The notes beneath the pieces are model-generated. The model ran no database searches and was not told the DNA's origin. It saw only the letters and a list, made by a program, of their open reading frames with translations. Source: an uncultured Bacteroidales bacterium (lineage in GTDB: Bacteria > Bacteroidota > Bacteroidia > Bacteroidales > Muribaculaceae). From it: DNA of 56,348 bases. The stretch spans positions 1-56,348 of the forward strand of contig CASBHZ010000010.1 in the NCBI GenBank assembly GCA_949123685.1, given 5' to 3'. Made by a program: the position numbers and the translations under genes. Shown here in pieces: positions 27,754-35,301 of this stretch (its first letter is position 1; each line of letters starts with the position of its first letter).

Positions 27754-28797
27754 CTAATGTATTCCTCTGGAATTAAGTGCTTTCTGATATTTGCGGGCAT
27801 TCCGGGAGTGTTCCTCGAATGTTTTTGCGAAGTTGTGTCTTCCAGAGAAATCTTCACGTGCGCACATGTACAGATATTCGTTTGGAGTGCTGTCAAGTAT
27901 AGCGTCTATGGTGGCTCGTGACGTTGTGCGTATGGGTCCCGGTGGAAGTCCGGCATGTGAATATGTATTATATGGCGATTTCACACCGAGGTGCTTTCTT
28001 GTGATGCGCCGGATTGTGTAGTCTTGCAGGGCAAATCTTATGGTTGGATCTGCCTGTAGTCTCATACCTTTTTTTATTCGGTTGATATAAAGCCTTCCTA
28101 TGGTCCCTTTTTCTGAAGCGTTGTTTGTTTCCTCATCAACTATCGATGCCACAGTCATTATTTCAGCCGGGGTAATACCAATTTTTTCGGCTTTATCGCG
28201 ATTGGTCTTATCCCAATATGAATTATAATTCTGTCCAATTTTTTTTATTAAATCTTTAGGAGTGCTGGTCCAATATACTTCATATGTGTCATCGAGGAAA
28301 AGCGATAGTGCCTGTTGGGGAGTCAGTCCGTATGATTGCAGGGATGCAGGATCTGAGAGTGCTTGGCGAAGGTCATTCTCGGAAAATTCCATTTTCGCGG
28401 AGATTCTTTGGCACAATAGGTCTATATTGCGGAATCCGTTGATGGTTATTCTGATAGGGGTCTGTCCGCCATATGCGATCCGCCTCATGGCGGATATGGC
28501 GTTTGAGCCTGCGGATATTTTGTATGAGCCGTGTCGCGAAGAGAAGTTTACATTCCTCATTTTGCACAGCATGCTCACTCTTGAAGCAAATCCGTCTCCA
28601 TAATATTTAGACAGTGTGTCTTTCACTGTCCGGGATGTGGCGTTTGCCGGGATGCGTATGATGGCATCGTTTTCTGTGCGTACTGTCAGAAAGGGGAGTG
28701 CGACTATAAGAAGTGTGGCGATTATAAAAGCCAACCCCAAAAGGATGTATAGCAACCTTTTGGGGGATTTGGATTGTATATTGTTACGCTGTTTCAT
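27754..28797 (-). CDS. mltG: Endolytic murein transglycosylase MltG
   Basis: Inner-membrane enzyme that cuts nascent glycan strands and sets their length. The 347 residues have one membrane helix (about 15-38) and a YceG domain. The active-site strand reads VASIVDEETNN near 216-226, with Glu222 or Glu223 as the candidate catalytic residue, followed by IGRLYINRIKKGMRLQADPT and PYNTYSHAGLPPGPI. The first acidic residue is Asp, where E. coli has Glu in VEKET. It is the first gene of the mltG-DUF4421-ribD row. An imperfect AT-rich inverted repeat lies in the 51 bases between it and hpf. Confidence 0.93.
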   Translation of the reverse strand: MKQRNNIQSKSPKRLLYILLGLAFIIATLLIVALPFLTVRTENDAIIRIPANATSRTVKDTLSKYYGDGFASRVSMLCKMRNVNFSSRHGSYKISAGSNAISAMRRIAYGGQTPIRITINGFRNIDLLCQRISAKMEFSENDLRQALSDPASLQSYGLTPQQALSLFLDDTYEVYWTSTPKDLIKKIGQNYNSYWDKTNRDKAEKIGITPAEIMTVASIVDEETNNASEKGTIGRLYINRIKKGMRLQADPTIRFALQDYTIRRITRKHLGVKSPYNTYSHAGLPPGPIRTTSRATIDAILDSTPNEYLYMCAREDFSGRHNFAKTFEEHSRNARKYQKALNSRGIH

Positions 28798-28848
28798 TTA
28801 TTATAAGCAGGCTCATTTATTATACATATATAAATAAGCTCTTCTTCA

Positions 28849-29142
28849 TCAGTTTCTTTCTTTTAGTTTTTCGAGTTGAGGCTCAAGGGCGCGGAGGCAT
28901 AAGTCCACCGCCTCTTCGAAAGTGTCAGCTATTTTGGAAGCGAACAGATCCGGAGTTTGTGGAACCATGAGTTTCACCTGTGCCTCTTTGTTCATTGATG
29001 TCTCAGGCTTAACCACCTTGAGTGTAACGTCTGCATCTGTGATCGATTCGTAATGGCGAGCCAACTTGTCGATTTTTTTATTGATGAAGGAGGTGAGCTT
29101 TTCGGAGATGTCGAAATGAATTGCTTGAATTGTAGCTTCCAT
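28849..29142 (-). CDS. hpf: Ribosome hibernation promoting factor, short form
   Basis: A 97-residue HPF/RaiA-type protein that binds the decoding centre and silences or protects ribosomes in slow growth. The beta-alpha-beta-beta-beta-alpha fold pattern is clear: AIHFDISEKLTSFINKKIDK, YESITDADVTLKVVKPE, KEAQVKLMVPQTPDLFASKI and EEAVDLCLRALEPQLEKLKE. It lacks the C-terminal dimerisation domain of long HPF. Gene order rpsU-xer-hpf is common in Bacteroidales. The 269-base gap to the recombinase contains a possible promoter and structured leader. Confidence 0.92.
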   Translation of the reverse strand: MEATIQAIHFDISEKLTSFINKKIDKLARHYESITDADVTLKVVKPETSMNKEAQVKLMVPQTPDLFASKIADTFEEAVDLCLRALEPQLEKLKERN

Positions 29143-29312
29143 AATACATAGTTTTTATGGGTTAATACTTATGCCGCGGAGTGTTGTGCATTCCTTGGCT
29201 TTCACAGTCACTTCCCGTTGTTAGCGGGTATTCGGAATTTGTCGGGATTTTGGTTCCCTCGTTATACATGGCAACCGGTGGCTCCATGTATCATCCGTTG
29301 TTTACAAAGATA
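29143..29312 (-). promoter_or_regulatory. Structured 5' leader and possible promoter of hpf
   Basis: On the minus strand a TATCTTTG box (29312-29305) lies about 165 bases before the hpf ATG. It has no good -33 match. The predicted leader contains two hairpins: an 8-pair perfect stem at 29264-29291 (ATACATGG with CCATGTAT around a 12-base loop holding ACCGGT) and a CCCG/CGGG stem at 29214-29228. No tRNA is present. The long leader suggests RNA-level control, which is inference. Confidence 0.45.
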
Positions 29313-29411
29313 AACAATAAATTTGAAATTTTGCTTATATTTTGTTTAAAAAAATTGAAGTGATTTAGAGAAACTGAAGCCGGGACGACTTCGCGGTTTC
29401 TAAAGCAGCTT

Positions 29412-30329
29412 CTAAGTTTGTGGTGTCTGTCTCTGGGAACGAGGGTGGGCGGCTGTATACGATTTCTTGAGTTCATTGAAAGAGAGGTGTGTATAGATCT
29501 GTGTGGTAGATAATGATGAATGCCCAAGAAATTCTTTCACTGAGTCAAGTGACGCTCCATCGTTCAGCATTGCGGTTGCAAATGTGTGACGGAGCACGTG
29601 TGGACTCTTGCGGATTGCAGAAGTGGTTGCCAACGCGTTTTTAACTATGTCGTATAGTGTTTTCTTGCTTATCGCTCCGCTTTTGCCTGCAATGAGAGGC
29701 TTGGGAGATGCTAATGAGGGGTAGCGGATGTCGCGTGCGCGTTGCCATGTCGCTATCTCTTCAAGAAGTTCGGGGGGTAATGGAACGACCCTTTGTTTGG
29801 ATCGCTTGCCTGTCACTTTGGCTTCGCGCAGAGAGAAACTTATGTCAGCATCGGTGAGAGTTCTGAGTTCTTCCTGCCGTAGCCCTGTGGAGTAGAGCAT
29901 CAGTAGTATTATCCGTGCTCTGTGTTCTCGGAAATTTGAAATGTCAAAGTTTGCTATGACTTCTTCGATTTCTTGCTCCTTGACAAATTCGGGAAGCCGT
30001 TGTGGTGCTTTGGCAAGGGTGAGATCTGTTGCGGGGTTGAGACTGATGTCTCCGCGTTGTAGAAGCCAGCGGAAAAATGCACGGAGGCTTTGTGCCTTCC
30101 TGCGTAAGGTAAGGGCTGAATCTTCTTTTGCTAAAGATCCTAACCATGCACGGATGTCATTCGTGGTTATTGTATTAGGGTCGAAGTCGGTGTCAGTTCC
30201 TTGACCGGTTTTATCTTTGCTAATTCCAAGCCATACAATAAATTGAGATATGTCGCGGCAGTATGCTTCGACAGTGTGCCGGCTGCAATTTAGTTCATGC
30301 AGCATATGGTTCTCAAATTTTTTGATCAT
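29412..30329 (-). CDS. xerC: XerC/XerD-type tyrosine recombinase
   Basis: A 305-residue site-specific recombinase. The N-terminal SAM-like core-binding domain covers about 1-105. The catalytic domain has Arg151 (STGLRQEEL), beta-hairpin Lys175 (VTGKRSKQR), His244 and Arg247 (SPHVLRHTFA), His270 (LGHSS) and nucleophile Tyr279 (IYTHLS). All residues needed for dif-type chromosome dimer resolution are present. No sign of an integrative element surrounds it, so it is taken as a housekeeping Xer. Whether it is XerC or XerD cannot be decided from sequence alone. Confidence 0.9.
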   Translation of the reverse strand: MIKKFENHMLHELNCSRHTVEAYCRDISQFIVWLGISKDKTGQGTDTDFDPNTITTNDIRAWLGSLAKEDSALTLRRKAQSLRAFFRWLLQRGDISLNPATDLTLAKAPQRLPEFVKEQEIEEVIANFDISNFREHRARIILLMLYSTGLRQEELRTLTDADISFSLREAKVTGKRSKQRVVPLPPELLEEIATWQRARDIRYPSLASPKPLIAGKSGAISKKTLYDIVKNALATTSAIRKSPHVLRHTFATAMLNDGASLDSVKEFLGHSSLSTTQIYTHLSFNELKKSYTAAHPRSQRQTPQT

Positions 30330-30363
30330 TCCGGATGGGGTGGTGAATAGCCGTGGATATCTT

Positions 30364-30379
30364 TAGAAGCTGTTTAAAA
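30364..30379 (+). repeat. Dispersed TAGAAGCTGTTTAAAA element (second copy)
   Basis: Identical over 16 bases to the copy after the MATE gene (12615-12630, opposite strand). It sits 34 bases upstream of the recombinase start codon, in the rpsU/xer gap. Confidence 0.6.
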
Positions 30380-30408
30380 AAAGACAGGCTATGAGGTGCT
30401 GTAATGAT

Positions 30409-30451
30409 ACACGAAATCAGCATAAGCTATAAAACTTACGCTGACTCGTGT
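30409..30451 (-). other. Long interrupted hairpin downstream of rpsU
   Basis: ACACGA, TCAGC and GTAAG on the minus strand pair in order with CTTAT, GCTGA and TCGTGT across an 8-base loop, with one small internal mismatch. It begins 27 bases after the rpsU stop. The next bases are not a T run, so it may be a readthrough terminator, a processing site or a stabiliser between rpsU and the recombinase gene. Confidence 0.6.
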
Positions 30452-30477
30452 TATTGAATGCAGATAAAAGTGGCTTT

Positions 30478-30669
30478 TTACTGCTCTGCTTGACGAAGCT
30501 GCTGAACGTAAACGGCCTTCATCATCTTCTTGCGATTAGTCACAGAAGGTTTTTCGAAAGCCTGACGTGAACGAAGCTCCTTTACGATGCCGGTTCTTTC
30601 GAATTTACGTTTGAACTTCTTGAGTGCTTTCTCGATGTTTTCGCCTTCTTTTACTGGTACGATAATCAT
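30478..30669 (-). CDS. rpsU: 30S ribosomal protein S21
   Basis: A 63-residue basic protein starting MIIVPVKEGENIEKALKKFK and containing RKFERTGIV and RSRQAFEKPSVTNRKKMMKA, the S21 signature. I chose the ATG at 30669. An in-frame ATG at 30771 would add 34 residues that overlap the promoter and have no S21 counterpart. The leader (about 80 bases) holds a small TTGCC/GGCAA hairpin at 30713-30729. In this phylum S21 sits near the anti-Shine-Dalgarno end of 16S rRNA. Confidence 0.96.
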   Translation of the reverse strand: MIIVPVKEGENIEKALKKFKRKFERTGIVKELRSRQAFEKPSVTNRKKMMKAVYVQQLRQAEQ

Positions 30670-30758
30670 GTTTTGTGCTGTTAATTTTTTTATTTCAGTT
30701 AATTTTCTTAGCTTGCCTCCGGAAGGCAACATGTGGGCCCCGGCGGTATAAAGCGATG

Positions 30759-30789
30759 CAAAATTATACAAACTTCCAAATATGACAAA
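30759..30789 (-). promoter_or_regulatory. Promoter of rpsU
   Basis: On the minus strand TTTG (30789-30786), 19 bases, then TAATTTTG (30766-30759) is an exact Bacteroidota promoter. Transcription would start near 30752. Confidence 0.85.
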
Positions 30790-30795
30790 ATTTTT

Positions 30796-30811
30796 TGACG
30801 AAATTTCGTCA
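30796..30811. other. 16-base palindrome upstream of the rpsU promoter
   Basis: TGACGAAATTTCGTCA is a perfect palindrome lying 6 bases upstream of the rpsU -33 element and 62 bases after the gamma-carbonic anhydrase stop. The repeated TATGAC/GTCATA flanks allow a larger imperfect fold. It could be an operator for rpsU or part of a terminator; there is no T run to favour the latter. Confidence 0.5.
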
Positions 30812-30873
30812 TAAAGTGCTTAATTTTTAATTTACAGAGTCCTGTTTAATCAAAAAGCTTCTTAATTTTGCTG

Positions 30874-31425
30874 TTACATCGTTTGTGAGGCATCGCCAAT
30901 TCCTTCGGTGTCTTGTTCATACCATTTGGAATACATAAGATAGTTCTTGGCTATCTTTATATTCATTTCCTTGGCTTTTTCGGGTTCTACCATCTTGACA
31001 AATTTTGCCGGTGAACCTGCCCACATTTCGTGTGCACCGATTTGAGTGCGGCTTAGTACTACCGAGCCTGCCGCTACGAGTGCACCTTCGCCAACAACTG
31101 CATCGTCCATCACTACGGCGCCCATGCCGATAAGCGCGTAATCATGTATCTTGGCGCCATGTATCACGACGTTGTGACCGATTGATACATCATTGCCGAT
31201 TTCGATAGTGGATTTCTGGTACAGGGTGTGAAGCACGCTGCCGTCTTGGATATTTACACGGTCTCCTACCCGGATTGAATTGACATCGCCTCGTAGCACT
31301 GTGTTGAACCAGATGCTACATTTGTCGCCGATAACGACGTCGCCGACTATGGTGGCGTTTTCTGCCAGGAAACAATGTTCTCCTATCTGAGGTGTGAACC
31401 CTCTTACGGATCTTATTAATGCCAT
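30874..31425 (-). CDS. Gamma-class carbonic anhydrase-like hexapeptide protein
   Basis: A left-handed beta-helix protein of 183 residues built from hexapeptide repeats (IVGDVVIGD, IRVGDRVNIQ, IEIGNDVSIG, ALIGMGAVVM and so on). The three zinc-ligand histidines of gamma-carbonic anhydrases are present at His66 (LHT), His84 (IGHN) and His89 (VIHG), with Arg45-Gly-Asp47 and Gln60 also conserved. Carbonic anhydrase activity is plausible but not certain, because many bacterial homologues (YrdA/PaaY type) have other or weak activities. It follows pepP after 61 bases filled by a GAAAACY array. Confidence 0.88.
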   Translation of the reverse strand: MALIRSVRGFTPQIGEHCFLAENATIVGDVVIGDKCSIWFNTVLRGDVNSIRVGDRVNIQDGSVLHTLYQKSTIEIGNDVSIGHNVVIHGAKIHDYALIGMGAVVMDDAVVGEGALVAAGSVVLSRTQIGAHEMWAGSPAKFVKMVEPEKAKEMNIKIAKNYLMYSKWYEQDTEGIGDASQTM

Positions 31426-31479
31426 TTTAAGTTTTAAGTTTTGAGTTTTCGGTTTTCAGTTTTCAGTTATCAGTTATGG
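31426..31479 (-). repeat. GAAAACY heptamer array before the gamma-carbonic anhydrase start codon
   Basis: Read on the minus strand, seven 7-base units run 31479 to 31431. They are degenerate at the distal end (TGATAAC-like), then perfect GAAAACT and GAAAACC, then decaying to AAAACTT just before the ATG at 31425. The orientation relative to the gene is the same as in the arrays at 10974-11036 and 43338-43385. There is no inverted arm here. Confidence 0.85.
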
Positions 31480-31486
31480 CTGTTTC

Positions 31487-33274
31487 TTATATTGCTGCGC
31501 ATTTTTTTGATAGCCACTCCTTTTGGTCGTCAGTGAGAAGAGGGGAGAGTTCGGTGTAAACCTTGTTGTGGTATTCGTTTACCCAGGCTATCTCGTCAGG
31601 TGTCATTATTTCACGCTCAATGAGTGTGGTGTCATATGGATAGAGAGTAAGGGTCTCGAAACGATAGAAATCTCCAAATTCCGTAGATCTGTAAGGTTCC
31701 GTGACCATCAGGTTCTCTGTGCGTATGCCATATTTGTCTTCAAGGTATAATCCGGGTTCGTTGCTGGTTATCATTCCCGGTTCCAATGGGGTTGGAACGT
31801 CGTTCAAGCGTATTCCTTGCGGACCTTCGTGGCAGTTTATGAAGAAACCTACACCATGACCGGTACCATGGTAATAAGCTTTGCCTTCTGCCCATAGGAA
31901 TTGGCGGGCAAGCGCGTCAAGCTGGGTGCCGCGTGTGCCTTTTGGGAAAATGGCGCGCGAAAGTGCTATGTGGCCTTTCAAGACTAATGTGAAGTCGTGA
32001 CGTTGTTCGTCGGTGGGTGTGCCGAGAGCGACTGTGCGTGTTATGTCTGTGGTGCCGTAGGTATACTGTCCTCCGGAGTCAACGAGTAAGAGCCCGTTCC
32101 CGCTTATGGTTACGTCGCTTTCGGCTGTCGCTTCATAATGCACGATAGCTCCATGTTCGTTCCATCCGAGTATGGCTCCGAAACTTTCGTCGACACACGA
32201 CGGGTCTTCGAGACGGAAAGCGCGTAAGCTTTTCCCGAGTCCCACTTCCGTTAGCCTGTTTGATGTATATTCATTCTCAACCATCATGAAAAACTTGGTG
32301 AGGGCAACCCCGTCTTTGCGCATGGCTGTCTTCACGTTTTCGATCATCGTATCATTTTTGATGCTTTTTAGTTTCGCGACGTGTGCCCCTCCGAATACGG
32401 GTGTGCACGACAGGTTGTCGTAAAGTCCCCGGGAGGTCTTTTCGGGGTCGATAAGGAGGCGAGTATCCTTAGGAAGTATTGACACGAAGTCTAAGACGCT
32501 TTCATATGGCATGGCTTCTATACCGTATTTGTCCAGATGACGGCCTACATCTTCGCTGAGTTTTTCCTTGTCTACGAAAAGTATGCGGCGGGTATCGTCA
32601 ACATAAAGATAGGCAACGAAAATAGGGGAGAAGTTGATGTCGCCTGCGGTGCGTAGGTTGGTCGCCCATGCTATGTCGTCGAGGGCGGAAAGCAGGATGG
32701 CGTTTGCCAGCTCCCCTTTTACTTCGTGCATTAGCCTTGACATTTTTGAGTCTACAGTCTCTCCCACTATGCTTTCGTCATGGATGAAAAGCTTGTTCTT
32801 CGGTCTTTCGGGTCTTTCCTGCCATATGGTGTCGAACGGAGTGAATCTGTCGTTGAAGTTGATGCCGTTGTCTTCAAGCTCTTGTTCAAGACGTTGTGTC
32901 CAGGCTATTGAGAATGTCATTCCGTCGATTCCTACGGTCTGACCTTCGTTTAGATGCTCTGTGACCCAGTCGATTAGATTTACGGCCTCCGGCCCGTCTT
33001 CCTTCATCATCTCGAATCCGGTGCCCTTGAGTTGTTCGGTAGCTTGAATGAAATAGCGTGAGTCTGTCCACACATATGCTTTGTCTTCGAGTATGACGGC
33101 GGTGCCGTTGGTGCCGTTTTCAGATTCGAATCCCGTCAGCCACTCTCGTCCACGCCAGTGAAGCGGGGGAAGCTCGCTTTGGTGGGGGTCTGTATCCGAG
33201 ATGATCACGCAATCGATGGCGTGTTCCTTCATCGCCGCCCGAAGATCGGCGAGATATTGCGCATTCTTTTTCAT
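31487..33274 (-). CDS. pepP: Xaa-Pro aminopeptidase (aminopeptidase P family)
   Basis: A cytoplasmic metallopeptidase that removes an N-terminal residue preceding proline. The 595 residues form the three-domain long type: two creatinase-like N-terminal domains (about 1-310) and a pita-bread catalytic domain. Metal ligands are seen in LLVDSGGQYTYGTTDITRTV (two Asp), YYHGTGHGVGFFINCHEG (His), ITSNEPGLYLED (Glu) and YGIRTENL (Glu). Such long forms act as dimers. The start agrees with the promoter at 33363-33393, which gives an 80-base leader. Confidence 0.94.
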   Translation of the reverse strand: MKKNAQYLADLRAAMKEHAIDCVIISDTDPHQSELPPLHWRGREWLTGFESENGTNGTAVILEDKAYVWTDSRYFIQATEQLKGTGFEMMKEDGPEAVNLIDWVTEHLNEGQTVGIDGMTFSIAWTQRLEQELEDNGINFNDRFTPFDTIWQERPERPKNKLFIHDESIVGETVDSKMSRLMHEVKGELANAILLSALDDIAWATNLRTAGDINFSPIFVAYLYVDDTRRILFVDKEKLSEDVGRHLDKYGIEAMPYESVLDFVSILPKDTRLLIDPEKTSRGLYDNLSCTPVFGGAHVAKLKSIKNDTMIENVKTAMRKDGVALTKFFMMVENEYTSNRLTEVGLGKSLRAFRLEDPSCVDESFGAILGWNEHGAIVHYEATAESDVTISGNGLLLVDSGGQYTYGTTDITRTVALGTPTDEQRHDFTLVLKGHIALSRAIFPKGTRGTQLDALARQFLWAEGKAYYHGTGHGVGFFINCHEGPQGIRLNDVPTPLEPGMITSNEPGLYLEDKYGIRTENLMVTEPYRSTEFGDFYRFETLTLYPYDTTLIEREIMTPDEIAWVNEYHNKVYTELSPLLTDDQKEWLSKKCAAI

Positions 33275-33362
33275 AATGACATGTTTTCTTTATGAGCTTG
33301 TTTGTTTTGGCTGCGCGTTTATAAAACGTATTCAGCTTGGCTCTTTATAAAATAATCGGAAG

Positions 33363-33393
33363 CAAATATATGGAAAAAATCTTAGATGTCAAA
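33363..33393 (-). promoter_or_regulatory. Promoter of pepP
   Basis: On the minus strand TTTG (33393-33390), 19 bases, then TATATTTG (33370-33363). It lies 89 bases before the pepP ATG. It also lies just beyond the 3' hairpin of the upstream candidate RNA, implying that the two are separate transcripts. Confidence 0.8.
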
Positions 33394-33404
33394 GTGTATG
33401 AAAA

Positions 33405-33585
33405 CAATAACGGCACGCAATTTCACAATTGCCTGCCGCTTTGTGATTTTTTAAACTTTGCCGACTTTCACAAGCAAACGTCAGTCCTACTCAACCACTA
33501 ACTTACAAATTTATATCACTATTACTTAAAAGATTTTTTTGACTTGCCATCTTTATCACTGCCGGAAGAACTCCGGCCATATTTG
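33405..33585 (-). ncRNA. Candidate free-standing small RNA, about 180 nt
   Basis: A minus-strand region between two promoters that contains no reading frame. A promoter (33591-33621) points into it, and it ends in a strong hairpin followed by TTATTGTTTTC. Inside are a 6-pair GCCGGA/TCCGGC hairpin near the 5' end (33561-33577) and a longer pairing of GCTTGTGA with TCACAAAGC (near 33440-33475) just before the terminal hairpin. pepP has its own promoter immediately downstream, so this is not simply its leader. The size resembles 6S RNA, but I could not draw the 6S end-to-end closing stem, so I give no family. Confidence 0.55.
33411..33438 (-). terminator. Terminal hairpin of the candidate small RNA
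   Basis: CGGCA and GCAATT pair with AATTGC and TGCCG across a single C:C-type mismatch and a 4-base loop. On the minus strand the next bases are TTATTGTTTTC. On the plus strand it is followed by CTTTGTGATTTTTT, so it could stop transcription either way. Confidence 0.7.
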
Positions 33586-33590
33586 CAATG

Positions 33591-33621
33591 CAAAGTTAAT
33601 GTAACTTTTGATAAATTACAA
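33591..33621 (-). promoter_or_regulatory. Promoter of the candidate small RNA
   Basis: On the minus strand TTG (33621-33619), 20 bases, then TAACTTTG (33598-33591). Predicted start near 33584, about 310 bases before the pepP start codon. Confidence 0.65.
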
Positions 33622-33887
33622 GATTTTGGAGACCAAATTTATTAAAATTTTGTTAAAATTGTCAAATTTGCACAAAATTGTTCCTTTTGTAGCTTAAATT
33701 TGGGTATGTGGGTATTGTGGTAGCTTTTCATTATATGATGAAGATTGATTTTTTATTATTTGAAGTTGTTTAAACTAATTTAAGTTATAAAAAAATCTGA
33801 AGAATTGTAAACATTATGGCAATCTTAATAAATTTTACCATAAAAATTAGTATAAACAACTTATTTCCATTTCCGGGGATGCGGCAT

Positions 33888-33918
33888 TTTGTTTTTTTAA
33901 CTAATATGAGTATATTTG
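33888..33918 (+). promoter_or_regulatory. Promoter of the GlmU-like gene
   Basis: TTTG (33888-33891), 19 bases, then TATATTTG (33911-33918) is an exact match to the Bacteroidota promoter. Transcription should start near 33925, which rules out start codons upstream of that point. A GAAGTTGTTTAAAC word lies upstream at 33761-33775. Confidence 0.85.
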
Positions 33919-33953
33919 CCGTCAAGAACTTGAATATAACAGAAATCATTGAA

Positions 33954-35168
33954 ATGAATAATGATATGAACGTGGTGCTTTTTGACACCCTTGAATCTTT
34001 TGAGAATCTTCTCCCGCTTTCTTATACGCGTCCTGTGTCTGCCTTTCGTGTCGGTATCCTTGCAATAGGAGAGAAATGGCAGCTGTTGTTGCCGGGCAAT
34101 TACTCCTCTTTGACACAGGGCTATCTCCGTGAAAAATTTCCTGTTGGTGTCCGGGCTGATGAGGAGGCTCTTTTTGTAGCCGGTTGTGTGCTGCCTGATC
34201 GGGAGCTTGCCGATGCTGTGGCGTGTCTTGAACATGGAGAGTTTGTTGCCGATTCCGGGGGCGTTGTGGCATATAGGGGCACGTTGCGTGATTTTGAGAA
34301 ATTTGTAGATGCCAAATCTGAATGTAATCGTGCCGAGGATGTCAGGAGGATAAATTTTGTATATGATATCTTCCGGCTTAACGGGGAGGAGATAATCCGG
34401 GACTATTCTTTGATGGTGAAAGGGGAAAGTAAGGTTGTCCCGGACAAATCTGTTGTCGTGATTGGTCCTATGACGACTCCGGGCGGTCTTCCTTCTTTAT
34501 ATATAGAGGAAGGGGCGACTGTAGAGGGTGCGGTGCTCAATGTCAAGGACGGTCCTATATATATAGGAAAGAATTGTGCTGTCATGGAGGGCGCTTGCTT
34601 GCGTGGTCCGATGGCGCTTTGTGACAATGCGCAGGTGCGTATGGGCGCTAAAGTTTATGGATCCACTACGATAGGACCATATTGTAAGGTTGGCGGAGAA
34701 CTTGATAATGCCGTGATGTTCGGTTTTAGCAACAAGGCTCACGACGGATATCTCGGTAATGCCGTGATAGGCGAATGGTGCAATCTCGGTGCCGGAGCAA
34801 ATGCATCCAATCTTAAGAATGACTATACTAAAATACGCATATGGAATTATCATACCCAGCGCTTTATGCGTACAGACTTGCAGTTCTGCGGACTGATTAT
34901 GGGTGATCATTCCAAGGCGGGGATCAACACGATGTTCAATACCGCTACTGTGGTTGGAGTGGGTGTCAATTTGCATGGATCCGGTTTTCCCCGCACATTC
35001 ATACCGAGTTTCTCTACCGGATCGCCGGAAGGCGGTTTTGACAATGTCTGCATTGACAAGTTCATGGATACAGCGGGAATGGTGATGAAGAGACGTGGGC
35101 TGACGCTTACGGATGTTGACCGCCGTATTTTCGACACGATTTACCGCTCCGCTTCGAGATTTAAATGA
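33954..35168 (+). CDS. GlmU-like sugar nucleotidyltransferase (alternative Bacteroidota type)
   Basis: A 404-residue protein with an N-terminal degenerate nucleotidyltransferase region (VVLFDTLESFENLLPLSYTRPV) and a C-terminal left-handed beta-helix of hexapeptide repeats (IYIGKNCAVMEGACLRGP, VRMGAKVYGSTTIGPYCKVG and so on). It includes the GEWCNLGAGANASNLKNDY block that resembles the GlmU acetyltransferase site. This is the pattern of the alternative GlmU family of Bacteroidota, presumed to work in UDP-GlcNAc or a related pathway. The classical GlmU N-terminal GTRM motif is absent. I chose the ATG at 33954, because a longer frame from 33816 starts before the predicted transcription start. 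Confidence 0.85.
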   Translation: MNNDMNVVLFDTLESFENLLPLSYTRPVSAFRVGILAIGEKWQLLLPGNYSSLTQGYLREKFPVGVRADEEALFVAGCVLPDRELADAVACLEHGEFVADSGGVVAYRGTLRDFEKFVDAKSECNRAEDVRRINFVYDIFRLNGEEIIRDYSLMVKGESKVVPDKSVVVIGPMTTPGGLPSLYIEEGATVEGAVLNVKDGPIYIGKNCAVMEGACLRGPMALCDNAQVRMGAKVYGSTTIGPYCKVGGELDNAVMFGFSNKAHDGYLGNAVIGEWCNLGAGANASNLKNDYTKIRIWNYHTQRFMRTDLQFCGLIMGDHSKAGINTMFNTATVVGVGVNLHGSGFPRTFIPSFSTGSPEGGFDNVCIDKFMDTAGMVMKRRGLTLTDVDRRIFDTIYRSASRFK

Positions 35169-35202
35169 GCTGAATCGTCATATTCTCTTTCTTCCCTAAA
35201 AT

Positions 35203-35257
35203 TAACGGGTTAGCCAAAATTTTTTATAAAATAATTTGGCTAATCCGTTAGTTTTTA
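35203..35257 (+). terminator. Terminator of the GlmU-like gene
   Basis: An 18-base arm (35203-35221, TAACGGGTTAGCCAAA plus flank) pairs with 35233-35250 with one G:U pair, around an AT-rich loop. It is followed by GTTTTTAG. It lies 35 bases after the stop codon. Confidence 0.85.
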
Positions 35258-35266
35258 GTATCTTTG
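35235..35266 (+). promoter_or_regulatory. Promoter of the str-S10-spc-alpha ribosomal operon, overlapping the terminator
   Basis: TTTG (35235-35238), 20 bases, then TATCTTTG (35259-35266). The -33 element lies within the 3' arm of the preceding terminator. Predicted start near 35273, giving an rpsL leader of about 140 bases. Confidence 0.8.
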
Positions 35267-35301
35267 CATCGCTTTAGTGGTAGTTTTATCATTCGGTGTA
35301 G

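Noticed and set aside
29143..29411. tRNA genes between hpf and the recombinase gene, expected from the order seen in some Bacteroides
   Set aside because: No T-arm GGTTCGAAT-like sequence or cloverleaf pairing is present.
29412..30329. Integrase of a mobile element
   Set aside because: No attachment-site duplication, tRNA or cargo genes are around it. The rpsU-xer-hpf order is a housekeeping arrangement.
30670..30771. 34-residue N-terminal extension of S21
   Set aside because: It overlaps the -7 element of the rpsU promoter, and S21 proteins start at MIIVPVKEGE.
33405..33585. Assignment of the candidate RNA as 6S RNA
   Set aside because: The 5' and 3' ends do not form the long closing stem, and no large central bubble could be drawn by eye.
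33816..33953. Upstream extension of the GlmU-like gene
   Set aside because: It would begin before the predicted transcription start near 33925, and the extra residues have no homologous pattern.
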